Origin: CAYOEJ01 sp964403015
Lineage (GTDB): Bacteria; Actinomycetota; Actinomycetes; Actinomycetales; Actinomycetaceae
Direction: 5' to 3'
Assembly: GCA_964403015.1 (NCBI GenBank)
Contig: CAYOEJ010000039.1
Location: forward strand, 1-14,163
Length of the DNA stretch: 14,163 nt
Shown: piece after piece, positions 6,386 through 12,296 of the stretch
Numbering within the stretch: position 1 is the stretch's first letter
How the letters are laid out: each line of letters begins with the position of its first letter
The notes under the pieces: generated by a model
The model's database searches: none
The model's input: only the letters and a program-made list of their open reading frames with translations
Told to the model about the DNA's origin: nothing
Translations under genes and position numbers: made by a program

Positions 6386-7626
6386 GCGTTAATCCACTCG
6401 AACATGCAAAGGCATCCCTTGCGCGAGCTTCACTTGATGCCTGCGTCAAGTGCACGATCTGCGAAACGCAATGTCCCGTCTCCAAGGTAACGCCACTGTT
6501 CACGGGCCCGAAGTTCGTTGGGCCGCAGGCTGAGCGTTTCCGCGAGGGACTCTCCGTGGACGTCTCCCTCGACTACTGCTCCGGGTGCGCCATCTGCACC
6601 ACCGTGTGCCCGCAGGGAGTGAAGATCTCCGAGATCAACGCCCAGGCACGCGCGGTCATGAAGAAAGGCAATACGCCGCTTCGTGACCGTCTCATCACCG
6701 AGACCGAGCTCGAAGGCAAGCTCATGACCCCCTTCGCACCTATAGCCAACGCGGCGCTCGCCAACAAGCCGATCCGCACGATGGTGGAAAAGGTCGTGGG
6801 CGTCCATCGCGACGCACCGGTACCCAAGGCACAGCCGAAGTCGTTCATGAGCTGGTGGAAGACGCACTCGAAAGAGCGCGGTGAGGTCGAGGCGCCCCGC
6901 GGCCCGATCGTTTTCTTCCACGGATGCGCCGGCGGATACTTTGAAATCGCGACCTCGATCGCCACGGTTGAGGTGCTCGAATACTTGGGCTACGACGTGC
7001 TCGTGCCCAAGCAGGGATGCTGCGGACTCGCGCACCAGTCGAACGGGCTATTTGATCGCGCTACGAGCTCGATCCGCAAGCTGGTCAAGCAGCTGAATTC
7101 TGCAGGCAAGGATCTGACCATCATCGCCTCATCCGGCTCGTGCGGCGGCATGCTGCGTCACGAGGCCCACGAGATTATGGGCCTCGATGATCCTGAGCTG
7201 CTTGACGTCGGTAAGCGCACCGTCGAACTGTCTGAGTTCCTGCTTGAGCTGATCGACGAGGGCGAATTCCCCGTCGAGGACCTGCGCCGTTGGGACATTA
7301 CGATTCCTTACCATCAGCCGTGCCAGGTGAAGTCGCAGGGTATCGGCAAGCCGGCTGTGCGCCTCATGGAGACCGTACCGGGCGTCACCGTAGTGGAGTC
7401 CGGGCAGGCATGCTGCGGAATCGCGGGCACCTACGGCCTGAAAAAGGAAAAGTACGATGTGGCCCAAAAGGTTGGCCAGCCGCTGTTTGACATGGTGAAG
7501 GAGACCAACCCCCACCTCGCCACCTGTGAGACGGACACCTGCCGCTGGCAAATCAGCAAGGGTTCCGGTGCCACCACCGTCCACCCTGTGCAGATCATCC
7601 ATCGCGCGCTGGGGCTTTCCAACTAA
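6382..7626 (+). CDS. glpC: Anaerobic glycerol-3-phosphate dehydrogenase, subunit C (Fe-S/CCG domains)
   Basis: Membrane-associated electron-transfer subunit linking GlpAB to the menaquinone pool. It has two 4Fe-4S ferredoxin motifs, Cys21/24/27/31 (CVKCTICETQCP) and Cys66/69/72/76 (CSGCAICTTVCP). Two CCG domains follow: one with FFHGCAGGYFE and QGCCGLAHQSNG, the other with PYHQPCQVKSQG and ACCGIAGTYG. CCG domains bind further clusters in the heterodisulfide-reductase/GlpC family. There is no hydrophobic transmembrane stretch, as expected for a peripheral subunit. The length, 414 residues, is near the 396 of E. coli. ATG 6382 has GAAGG 6 nt upstream and overlaps the glpB stop by 4 bp (ATGA). 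It is the last visible gene of the operon; an assembly gap begins 7 bp after its stop, so any further operon gene or terminator is hidden. Confidence 0.96.
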   Translation: MSVNPLEHAKASLARASLDACVKCTICETQCPVSKVTPLFTGPKFVGPQAERFREGLSVDVSLDYCSGCAICTTVCPQGVKISEINAQARAVMKKGNTPLRDRLITETELEGKLMTPFAPIANAALANKPIRTMVEKVVGVHRDAPVPKAQPKSFMSWWKTHSKERGEVEAPRGPIVFFHGCAGGYFEIATSIATVEVLEYLGYDVLVPKQGCCGLAHQSNGLFDRATSSIRKLVKQLNSAGKDLTIIASSGSCGGMLRHEAHEIMGLDDPELLDVGKRTVELSEFLLELIDEGEFPVEDLRRWDITIPYHQPCQVKSQGIGKPAVRLMETVPGVTVVESGQACCGIAGTYGLKKEKYDVAQKVGQPLFDMVKETNPHLATCETDTCRWQISKGSGATTVHPVQIIHRALGLSN

Positions 7627-7633
7627 GCGCGCT

Positions 7634-7733
7634 NNNNNNNNNNNNNNNNNNNNNNNNNNNNNNNNNNNNNNNNNNNNNNNNNNNNNNNNNNNNNNNNNNN
7701 NNNNNNNNNNNNNNNNNNNNNNNNNNNNNNNNN
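7634..7733. other. Assembly gap of exactly 100 N
   Basis: A run of exactly 100 N is the usual placeholder for a gap of unknown size. The flanks do not overlap: ...TAAGCGCGCT on the left, ATGCCTGAG... on the right. The missing sequence after glpC could therefore be anything from a few bases to whole genes. Confidence 0.97.
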
Positions 7734-7766
7734 ATGCCTGAGTTCTGCCGCGACCCGTCGGCGCTC

Positions 7767-7809
7767 CCCATCCGACTTCACTGATGGGAAAACCGGCTGG
7801 CAACGCCGG
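7767..7809. other. Two short hairpins between the gap and the SMP-30-like gene
   Basis: CCCATC (7767-7772) pairs with GATGGG (7783-7788), and CCGGC (7793-7797) pairs with GCCGG (7805-7809). Neither is followed by a T-run on the plus strand; the first has TTTT on its minus-strand 5' side. They may mark the 3' end of something lost in the gap. Reading frames here stay open into the gap on both strands (for example one ending at a TGA, 7782-7784), too short to call a gene. Confidence 0.3.
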
Positions 7810-7811
7810 AG

Positions 7812-7825
7812 CGTGCACCTAGGAT
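7812..7825 (+). promoter_or_regulatory. CGTGCA element and candidate leaderless -10 of the SMP-30-like gene
   Basis: TAGGAT (7820-7825) fits TANNNT and ends 6 nt before ATG 7832, the geometry of a leaderless promoter. CGTGCA (7812-7817) sits exactly two bases before it, as at the sorC promoter, where CGTGCA-GA-TATGCT is found. Confidence 0.45.
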
Positions 7826-7831
7826 GAAGAC

Positions 7832-8674
7832 ATGGGTTTTGAACAAATTACAGATGCACTGGCTTACCACGGCGAAGGGCCCTGCTGGTCCGCCGAATGG
7901 GGAGGTCTGCGTTGGGTGGATATGCTCGATGGCGATCTCCTCACGCTTCGCGACGACGGTTCGGTTCACCGCCTCTCCACCGGCTCCAAGGTGGCCGCAT
8001 TCGTGCGCCCCAGAAAGAACGGCGGTTTCGTTGTGGGGCTCGAACGCGGGCTGGGCCTAGCCGATGAGCCATTCGGCGAGGTCACGCCGCTACCTGAAAT
8101 CTGGTCAGATCCTGACCTGCGAATGAATGAAGGTGGCACCGATCCGTGGGGCAACCTATATTGCGGAAACATGTCTTACTCGCGCACGAAAGAGGCGGGC
8201 ACGGTGTACCGAGTTGGACCCGAGCACGTGGCAGAGCCCTACATCACCGATGTCACCACCTCGAACGGCATCGACTTCTCCCCTGATTCGCGCCACGCCT
8301 ACTTCAACGACACGGGTCTGAAGCGCACGGATATCTTCGACGTCGTGCGCGGCGAACTCACCAACCGCCGCGAGTTCCACGCCGCCCCAGACACGAGCCC
8401 CGACGGTCTCACGGTCGATTCCGAGGGCAACGTGTGGGTGGCCCTCAACAAGGTGGGCAAGATTCGCCTGTACTCCCCCGACGCCGAGATCCTCGACGAA
8501 TGGCAACTCCCGGTGCGGTTGGTCACTGCGGTGACCCTTGGCGGCGACGACGGTCGCGACGTTTTCGTAACAACCTCGCGTGAAAACCTCGATGATCCCG
8601 AGCCACAGGCAGGCGCCGTATTCCACATGCGCACGGAGGTGCCCGGCAAGCTAGTCGTGCCGTTTAACGGCTGA
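7832..8674 (+). CDS. SMP-30/gluconolactonase/LRE-family protein
   Basis: Probable cytoplasmic six-bladed beta-propeller hydrolase of 280 residues, of the family that includes gluconolactonase and regucalcin, which open sugar lactones with a divalent metal. Likely metal ligands are Glu15 (HGEGPCWS), Asn145 (TSNGIDFSPD) and Asp191 (TSPDGLTVD). Arg97 and Asn99 (LRMNEGG) match the substrate-facing pair of the family. There is no signal peptide. The substrate cannot be told from sequence; the glycerol neighbours suggest a carbohydrate lactone, but that is weak. ATG 7832 is supported by TAGGAT ending 6 nt before it (leaderless), though AGGA at 7821-7824 could also act as a weak ribosome site. It is followed by the uridine-kinase-like gene on the same strand. 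Confidence 0.88.
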   Translation: MGFEQITDALAYHGEGPCWSAEWGGLRWVDMLDGDLLTLRDDGSVHRLSTGSKVAAFVRPRKNGGFVVGLERGLGLADEPFGEVTPLPEIWSDPDLRMNEGGTDPWGNLYCGNMSYSRTKEAGTVYRVGPEHVAEPYITDVTTSNGIDFSPDSRHAYFNDTGLKRTDIFDVVRGELTNRREFHAAPDTSPDGLTVDSEGNVWVALNKVGKIRLYSPDAEILDEWQLPVRLVTAVTLGGDDGRDVFVTTSRENLDDPEPQAGAVFHMRTEVPGKLVVPFNG

Positions 8675-8678
8675 GCGT

Positions 8679-8684
8679 TAAGCT
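8679..8684 (+). promoter_or_regulatory. Candidate leaderless -10 of the uridine-kinase-like gene
   Basis: TAAGCT fits TANNNT and ends 6 nt before ATG 8691. No Shine-Dalgarno is present, so the gene is probably transcribed from its own ATG in the 16-bp space after the SMP-30-like gene. Confidence 0.45.
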
Positions 8685-8690
8685 ATACCC

Positions 8691-9347
8691 ATGTCCACGC
8701 CGCTATCCAACGACGGTCTCTTTGACCTCCCCGAGGGTTCCCGCCTCCCGCACGCGAAGGTCATTTTGGTGACCGGCCCATCTGGCAGCGGTAAGACCCG
8801 CTTTACCTCGCGTACCGGGCTTCCCGTGGTATCGCTTGACGACTTTTACTACGACGGCGATCGCCCTGGTCTCCCCCATAGGCACGGCATGGTGGACTGG
8901 GATTCGCCCAAGACGTGGAACCGTGAAGGCGCTGTGCGTTCGCTTGTCGAGCTCTGTACCGAGGGCGAAACCTTGCTGCCTATCTACGACATTCCCTCGA
9001 ACGCCAAAATCGGCGAACGCACCCTGTCGATGGACGGACGCCGTTACGTGCTCGCCGAGGGCATCTTCGCCGCAGAAATCGTGGATGACCTCGAGAAGGA
9101 AGGCATCCTCGCCGATGCCATGTGCATTTCGAGGCCGCGGGTGCAAACGTTCTGGTTCCGCCTCATGCGAGACCTCGACGAGGCGCGCAAGCCCTTTCCT
9201 AACCTCATTCGCCGCGGCGTCGCGCATTATCTGCGCGAGCCAAAGATGTATGAGGAGCTCGAAGCCAAGGGCGCTCGCCGCGTTTCCTACCTCGAGGCGC
9301 ACGAAGCTTTGACCCAGATGCTGGCCTCCCAGCGCTGGGCGAGATAG
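8691..9347 (+). CDS. Uridine kinase-like P-loop kinase
   Basis: P-loop NTPase of 218 residues resembling the uridine/phosphoribulokinase group, whose uridine kinases phosphorylate uridine or cytidine to UMP or CMP. The Walker A motif GPSGSGKT is at 29-36, the acceptor-side VVSLDDFYYDGD at 46-57, the acidic/aromatic DWDSPKTW at 69-76, and LPIYDIPSNAK and YVLAEGIFAAEIV follow. An Arg-rich helix (FWFRLMRDLDEARKPF) probably forms the lid. It is close to actinobacterial proteins annotated as uridine kinase, but it is not the canonical Udk of E. coli, so the substrate is uncertain. The end of the gene abuts an assembly gap, and its last 54 coding bases are repeated beyond the gap. The CDS is nevertheless complete, stopping at TAG 9345-9347. 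Confidence 0.8.
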   Translation: MSTPLSNDGLFDLPEGSRLPHAKVILVTGPSGSGKTRFTSRTGLPVVSLDDFYYDGDRPGLPHRHGMVDWDSPKTWNREGAVRSLVELCTEGETLLPIYDIPSNAKIGERTLSMDGRRYVLAEGIFAAEIVDDLEKEGILADAMCISRPRVQTFWFRLMRDLDEARKPFPNLIRRGVAHYLREPKMYEELEAKGARRVSYLEAHEALTQMLASQRWAR

Positions 9348-9348
9348 C
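9294..9348 (+). repeat. 55-bp contig-end sequence, left copy
   Basis: The last 55 bases before the gap, from the 3' end of the uridine-kinase-like gene to one base after its stop, are identical to the first 55 bases after the gap (9449-9503). An exact repeat that stops at both contig ends is the mark of a k-mer overlap that was not merged. Confidence 0.95.
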
Positions 9349-9448
9349 NNNNNNNNNNNNNNNNNNNNNNNNNNNNNNNNNNNNNNNNNNNNNNNNNNNN
9401 NNNNNNNNNNNNNNNNNNNNNNNNNNNNNNNNNNNNNNNNNNNNNNNN
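9349..9448. other. Assembly gap of 100 N, probably spurious
   Basis: The 100 N lie between two identical 55-bp ends. The true distance is most likely negative: the contigs overlap by 55 bp and no sequence is missing. Confidence 0.95.
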
Positions 9449-9503
9449 GAGGCGCACGAAGCTTTGACCCAGATGCTGGCCTCCCAGCGCTGGGCGAGAT
9501 AGC
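9449..9503 (+). repeat. 55-bp contig-end sequence, right copy (duplicate gene end)
   Basis: Exact copy of 9294-9348, carrying the last codons and stop (TAG 9500-9502) of the uridine-kinase-like gene. It should not be annotated as a gene fragment or pseudogene; after merging, the sequence should run from the single copy into 9504. Confidence 0.93.
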
Positions 9504-9521
9504 GCATTCCGAATCTCGTGG

Positions 9522-9553
9522 GCCGGGGCTTTCCACCCTCCCAGCACCCCGGC
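9522..9553 (+). terminator. Possible terminator hairpin after the uridine-kinase-like gene
   Basis: GCCGGGG (9522-9528) pairs with CCCCGGC (9547-9553) around an 18-nt loop, about 20 nt after the stop codon. There is no T-tract, only GTTTTC 12 nt further on, so it is a weak candidate. Confidence 0.35.
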
Positions 9554-9555
9554 AC

Positions 9556-9573
9556 CAGTGAGAGTTTTCACTG
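9556..9573. promoter_or_regulatory. CRP/GlxR-type palindrome upstream of glpF
   Basis: CAGTGA-GAGTTT-TCACTG has perfect 6-bp arms and contains GTGA-N6-TCAC, the same CRP-class pattern as upstream of glpA (3277-3290). It lies about 90 bp above the nearest candidate -10, so it could serve activation here rather than roadblock repression. In RNA it would also fold into a small hairpin. Confidence 0.5.
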
Positions 9574-9631
9574 CTCAGACGGGGTTAATTGGCATAATTG
9601 CGCCTGCAACTCCGACGACCACAGGCCCCTG

Positions 9632-9645
9632 CGTGCACGTTTGCT
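9632..9645 (+). promoter_or_regulatory. CGTGCA element upstream of glpF
   Basis: CGTGCACG is an 8-bp palindrome. CGTGCA is followed two bases later by TTTGCT (9640-9645), one mismatch from the candidate sorC -10 TATGCT in the same geometry. It may be a third operator of the SorC-type regulator. Confidence 0.35.
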
Positions 9646-9772
9646 AAAGTTGGCCGAACTATATTGCACATAGGTTCACGGTCTGCTCAAATGTGGCTTG
9701 GATCTCAGCGGATGTGGAAAAGTTTGTCCCGGTGCTGCGTTTCACAACACGTGAAGTATGCACCTGCATAGA

Positions 9773-9792
9773 TATCCGCGAGGGCGCGGATA
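9773..9792 (+). other. Leader hairpin 1 upstream of glpF
   Basis: TATCCGCG (9773-9780) pairs perfectly with CGCGGATA (9785-9792) across an AGGG loop: 8 bp, GC-rich. It lies about 60 nt before the glpF start and would be in the leader RNA if transcription starts upstream of it. As DNA it could instead be an operator. Confidence 0.5.
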
Positions 9793-9809
9793 CGCACAAG
9801 CAATCACCT

Positions 9810-9830
9810 GTGGGTTCTTAGAAGCCCCAC
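9810..9830 (+). other. Leader hairpin 2 upstream of glpF
   Basis: GTGGGTTC (9810-9817) pairs with GAA and CCCAC (9821-9823, 9826-9830), with a 2-nt bulge and a TTA loop. It ends 10 nt before the purine-rich ribosome binding region at 9841-9850, so it could affect glpF translation. Confidence 0.45.
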
Positions 9831-9853
9831 TTCCACCAGAAAGGTTGGAGATT

Positions 9854-10600
9854 ATGTCTTTGGGGGATATTTTCATCTCCGAGTTTGTCGGAACCATGTT
9901 CCTGATCATCCTCGGTGTCGGCGTTGTCGCAACAAACCTCTTGACGAAGTCCAAGGGACAAGGCACCGGATGGCTCATGATTAACATCGGCTGGGGACTC
10001 GGCGTTTTCGTCGGTGTCTATGCCGCATGGAGCACCGGTGGTCACCTTAACCCGGCCGTCACACTCGGCGTTATCGCCTCGGGTGCCGAAGAGTTCGTGC
10101 CCGGCGTCGCCGTCGATTTTGCTAACACCATGGCCTACATTGTCGCCCAGATTCTCGGCGCTATGGCTGGCGCACTGATCGCATGGCTCGCTTTCAAGCA
10201 GCACTACGATGCACACGAAGATCAGGCCGAAGTTCTCGGCACCTTCGCAACCGGACCGCAGATCCGCAACCCGCTATGGAACACCGTCACGGAGGTTATC
10301 GCGACCTTCGTTCTCGTTTCTTGGGTTCTCTTCAACGGCAACACCACCACCGCGACCGGACCACTCGCCGTCGCACTGGTCGTTCTCGTTATCGGTGCCT
10401 CGCTCGGTGGCCCCACCGGTTACGCCATCAACCCGGCTCGTGACCTCGGTCCTCGTATCATGCACGCACTCCTCCCAATCAAGGGCAAGGGCGGCTCGGA
10501 CTGGGGCTACGCCTGGGTACCGATCGTTGGCCCGATCATCGGCGGCATTCTTGCCGGCCTGATCTTCGGCCCCAACATGGTCGGTATCGTCGCCGCCTAA
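9854..10600 (+). CDS. glpF: Glycerol uptake facilitator (aquaglyceroporin, MIP family)
   Basis: Six-helix membrane channel of 248 residues that lets glycerol diffuse into the cell. Both pore half-helix motifs are present: HLNPAVT (NPA at 66-68) and INPARDLGPR (NPA at 193-195). The Asp directly after the second NPAR is the marker of glycerol facilitators as opposed to pure water channels. Helices are visible at about 6-28, 40-60, 84-113, 145-162, 168-188 and 220-240. ATG 9854 was chosen because MSLGDIFISEFVGTMFLI begins where the family begins, with AAGGTTGGAG just upstream; an in-frame start at 9758 would add 32 residues with no family resemblance. glpK follows after 31 bp and is probably co-transcribed. 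The leader is long and structured. Confidence 0.95.
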   Translation: MSLGDIFISEFVGTMFLIILGVGVVATNLLTKSKGQGTGWLMINIGWGLGVFVGVYAAWSTGGHLNPAVTLGVIASGAEEFVPGVAVDFANTMAYIVAQILGAMAGALIAWLAFKQHYDAHEDQAEVLGTFATGPQIRNPLWNTVTEVIATFVLVSWVLFNGNTTTATGPLAVALVVLVIGASLGGPTGYAINPARDLGPRIMHALLPIKGKGGSDWGYAWVPIVGPIIGGILAGLIFGPNMVGIVAA

Positions 10601-10631
10601 TCCGCTAAGTCATTGATGAAAGGATTAACTC

Positions 10632-12158
10632 ATGACTGAAAAGAAATACGTACTCGCTATCGATCAGGGCACCACGTCATCGCGTGCCATCATCTTCAAC
10701 CACTCCGGCGAGATTGTCTCGGTGGGTCAGCTCGAGCACGAGCAGATCTTCCCGAAGGCAGGCTGGGTAGAGCACGATCCGATCGAGATTCGCGACAATG
10801 TTCGCGAAGTTATCGGTCAGGCTCTGTCTAAGGCCGACGTCAACCGCCACGAACTCGCAGCCGTTGGTATCACCAACCAGCGCGAGACCGCCGTCGTCTG
10901 GGACAAGAACACGGGCAAACCGGTCTACAACGCAATCGTGTGGCAGGACACCCGTACCGACAAGATCGTGCGCGAGCTTGGCGGAGACGAGGGCAACGAC
11001 AAGTACAAGGAAATCTGTGGTTTGCCGCTGGCGACCTACTTCTCCGGCCCGAAGGTGAAGTGGATCCTCGACAACGTCGATGGAGCACGTGAGAAGGCAG
11101 AAGCTGGCGACCTCCTGTTCGGCAACACTGACACGTGGGTTCTGTGGAACCTCACGGGCGGCAAGAACGGAGGCGTTCACGTCACGGACGTGACCAACGC
11201 TTCGCGTACCATGCTCATGGATGTCCGCAAGCTCGAATGGGATGAGAACATCTGCAAGGACATGGGTATTCCGATGTCCATGCTTCCCGAGATCAAGTCC
11301 TCCTCCGAGGTCTACGGTAAGGGCGCAAAGAACTCGCTCATTATCGATACCCCGATCGCAGGCATCCTGGGTGACCAGCAGGCCGCTACCTATGGTCAGG
11401 CATGCTTTGAAAAGGGCATGGCGAAGAACACCTACGGCACCGGCAACTTCATGCTCATTAACACGGGCGAAGAAGCTGTCACCTCCGAGAATGGCCTTCT
11501 GACCACGGTGTGCTACAAGATTGGCGACCAGCCAGCGGTGTACGCACTCGAAGGTTCTATGGCTGTGACGGGCTCGCTCGTGCAGTGGCTGCGTGACAAC
11601 CTCGGCATGATCACCTCGGCTCCGGAAATCGAGAAGCTGGCTGAGACCGTTGATGACAACGGCGGCGTGTACTTCGTACCTGCCTTCTCCGGCCTGTTCG
11701 CTCCGTACTGGAAGGACGACGCACGCGGCGCGATCGTTGGCCTGACCCGTTACAACAACAAGGGCCACCTTGCCCGCGCCGTCCTCGAGGCAACCGCCTT
11801 CCAGACGGCCGAGGTACTCGAGGCCATGAACGCCGACTCCGGTGTGGACCTGACCGAGCTGCGCGTGGACGGTGGCATGGTTGCCAACGACGCCCTCATG
11901 CAGTTCCAGGCCGACATCCTCGGTGTGGACGTTGTTGCTCCCAAGGTTGCTGAGACCACCGCTCTGGGCGCTGCCTACGCAGCTGGCATGGCTGTCGGCT
12001 TCTGGGACGGCGAGCAGGACGTTATCGACAACTGGCAAGAAGGCAAGCGCTGGACTCCGAACATGGATGAGAAGGAACGCGAGCGTCAGATGCGTCTTTG
12101 GAAGAAGGCGGTCACCCGTACCTTCGACTGGGTCGACGACGACGTTTCCGGCGCGTGA
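10632..12158 (+). CDS. glpK: Glycerol kinase
   Basis: FGGY-family kinase of 508 residues that phosphorylates glycerol with ATP to sn-glycerol 3-phosphate, trapping it in the cytoplasm and supplying GlpABC. Visible are the N-terminal phosphate loop AIDQGTTSSRAIIF (9-22), glycerol-binding Arg84-Glu85 (TNQRETAVVW), IVWQDTRTD, ATYFSGPKVKWIL, IAGILGDQQAATYGQ with the catalytic Asp, TYGTGNFMLINTG, the FGGY signature region around YFVPAFSGLFAPYW, and RVDGGMVANDALMQF. AAAGGA lies 8 nt before the ATG. The loop before IAGILGDQQ reads VYGKGAKNSLIID and lacks the His that HPr phosphorylates in Firmicute GlpK, so PTS activation by that route is not expected. The gene is second in glpFK and ends before a convergent lysS. 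Confidence 0.97.
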   Translation: MTEKKYVLAIDQGTTSSRAIIFNHSGEIVSVGQLEHEQIFPKAGWVEHDPIEIRDNVREVIGQALSKADVNRHELAAVGITNQRETAVVWDKNTGKPVYNAIVWQDTRTDKIVRELGGDEGNDKYKEICGLPLATYFSGPKVKWILDNVDGAREKAEAGDLLFGNTDTWVLWNLTGGKNGGVHVTDVTNASRTMLMDVRKLEWDENICKDMGIPMSMLPEIKSSSEVYGKGAKNSLIIDTPIAGILGDQQAATYGQACFEKGMAKNTYGTGNFMLINTGEEAVTSENGLLTTVCYKIGDQPAVYALEGSMAVTGSLVQWLRDNLGMITSAPEIEKLAETVDDNGGVYFVPAFSGLFAPYWKDDARGAIVGLTRYNNKGHLARAVLEATAFQTAEVLEAMNADSGVDLTELRVDGGMVANDALMQFQADILGVDVVAPKVAETTALGAAYAAGMAVGFWDGEQDVIDNWQEGKRWTPNMDEKERERQMRLWKKAVTRTFDWVDDDVSGA

Positions 12159-12163
12159 TAACT

Positions 12164-12200
12164 TCACAGTCCCCCACCTTCCTATCCAGAGGGACTGTGA
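12164..12200. other. Long-loop hairpin just after glpK
   Basis: TCACAGTCCC (12164-12173) pairs perfectly with GGGACTGTGA (12191-12200): 10 bp with a 17-nt loop, starting 6 nt after the glpK stop. No T-run follows. It may stabilise the glpFK mRNA end. Confidence 0.55.
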
Positions 12201-12207
12201 GCAGGTC

Positions 12208-12222
12208 TAGCATGTGATGCTA
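12208..12222. other. Short perfect inverted repeat TAGCAT-GTG-ATGCTA
   Basis: Six-bp arms with a 3-nt centre lie between the two larger hairpins in the glpK-lysS space. Function unknown; it could be a protein site or part of the 3' structure. Confidence 0.35.
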
Positions 12223-12235
12223 AACCCGAGAAATA

Positions 12236-12277
12236 GAAAGCTGCCCCGCTTGGTAAAAACCGAGCGGGGCAGCTTTC
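12236..12277. terminator. Strong bidirectional terminator between glpK and lysS
   Basis: GAAAGCTGCCCCGCT (12236-12250) pairs perfectly with its complement at 12263-12277. Four further pairs (TGGT with ACCG, one wobble) close an AAAA loop, making about 19 bp in all. The A-run on the left and T-run on the right of the stem serve both strands; read from lysS it is followed by TATTTCT. It lies 20 bp past the lysS stop and 78 bp past the glpK stop, so it likely ends both transcripts. Confidence 0.85.
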
Positions 12278-12296
12278 GGCTTGCCGATCGTTAGCT

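Larger units (their letters stand above)
9504..9853 (+). promoter_or_regulatory. 350-bp regulatory region and leader of glpFK
   Basis: No gene is visible in these 350 bases. An in-frame extension of glpF to 9758 is open but does not resemble the family. In order it holds a GC hairpin (9522-9553), a GTGA-N6-TCAC palindrome (9558-9571), an AT-rich repeat AATT-N5-AATT (9587-9599), CGTGCACG (9632-9639), AAAGTTGGCC (9646-9655), TATATT (9660-9665, possible -10), an inverted repeat TTCAC-N5-GTGAA (9741-9755), and two leader hairpins (9773-9792 and 9810-9830). This much structure suggests glpFK is tightly controlled. Confidence 0.6.

Noticed and set aside
9449..9502. Truncated second copy (pseudogene) of the uridine-kinase-like gene
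   Set aside because: Exact 55-bp identity ending at both sides of an N-run is an assembly overlap, not a biological duplication.
9758..9853. N-terminal extension of glpF to the upstream start at 9758
   Set aside because: The added 32 residues (MHLHRYPRGRG...) do not resemble GlpF, they overlap a strong hairpin, and the ATG at 9854 has a purine-rich site and the proper family N-terminus.
10677..12167. 496-codon open frame antisense to glpK
   Set aside because: It mirrors almost the whole of glpK, has no family resemblance, and arises because GC-rich codon use in glpK leaves the opposite frame without stops. glpK itself is unmistakable.
12156..12168. Third GTGA...TCAC site at the glpK stop
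   Set aside because: The spacing is N5, not N6, and it lies at the 3' end of an operon, so it does not fit a CRP-type operator.
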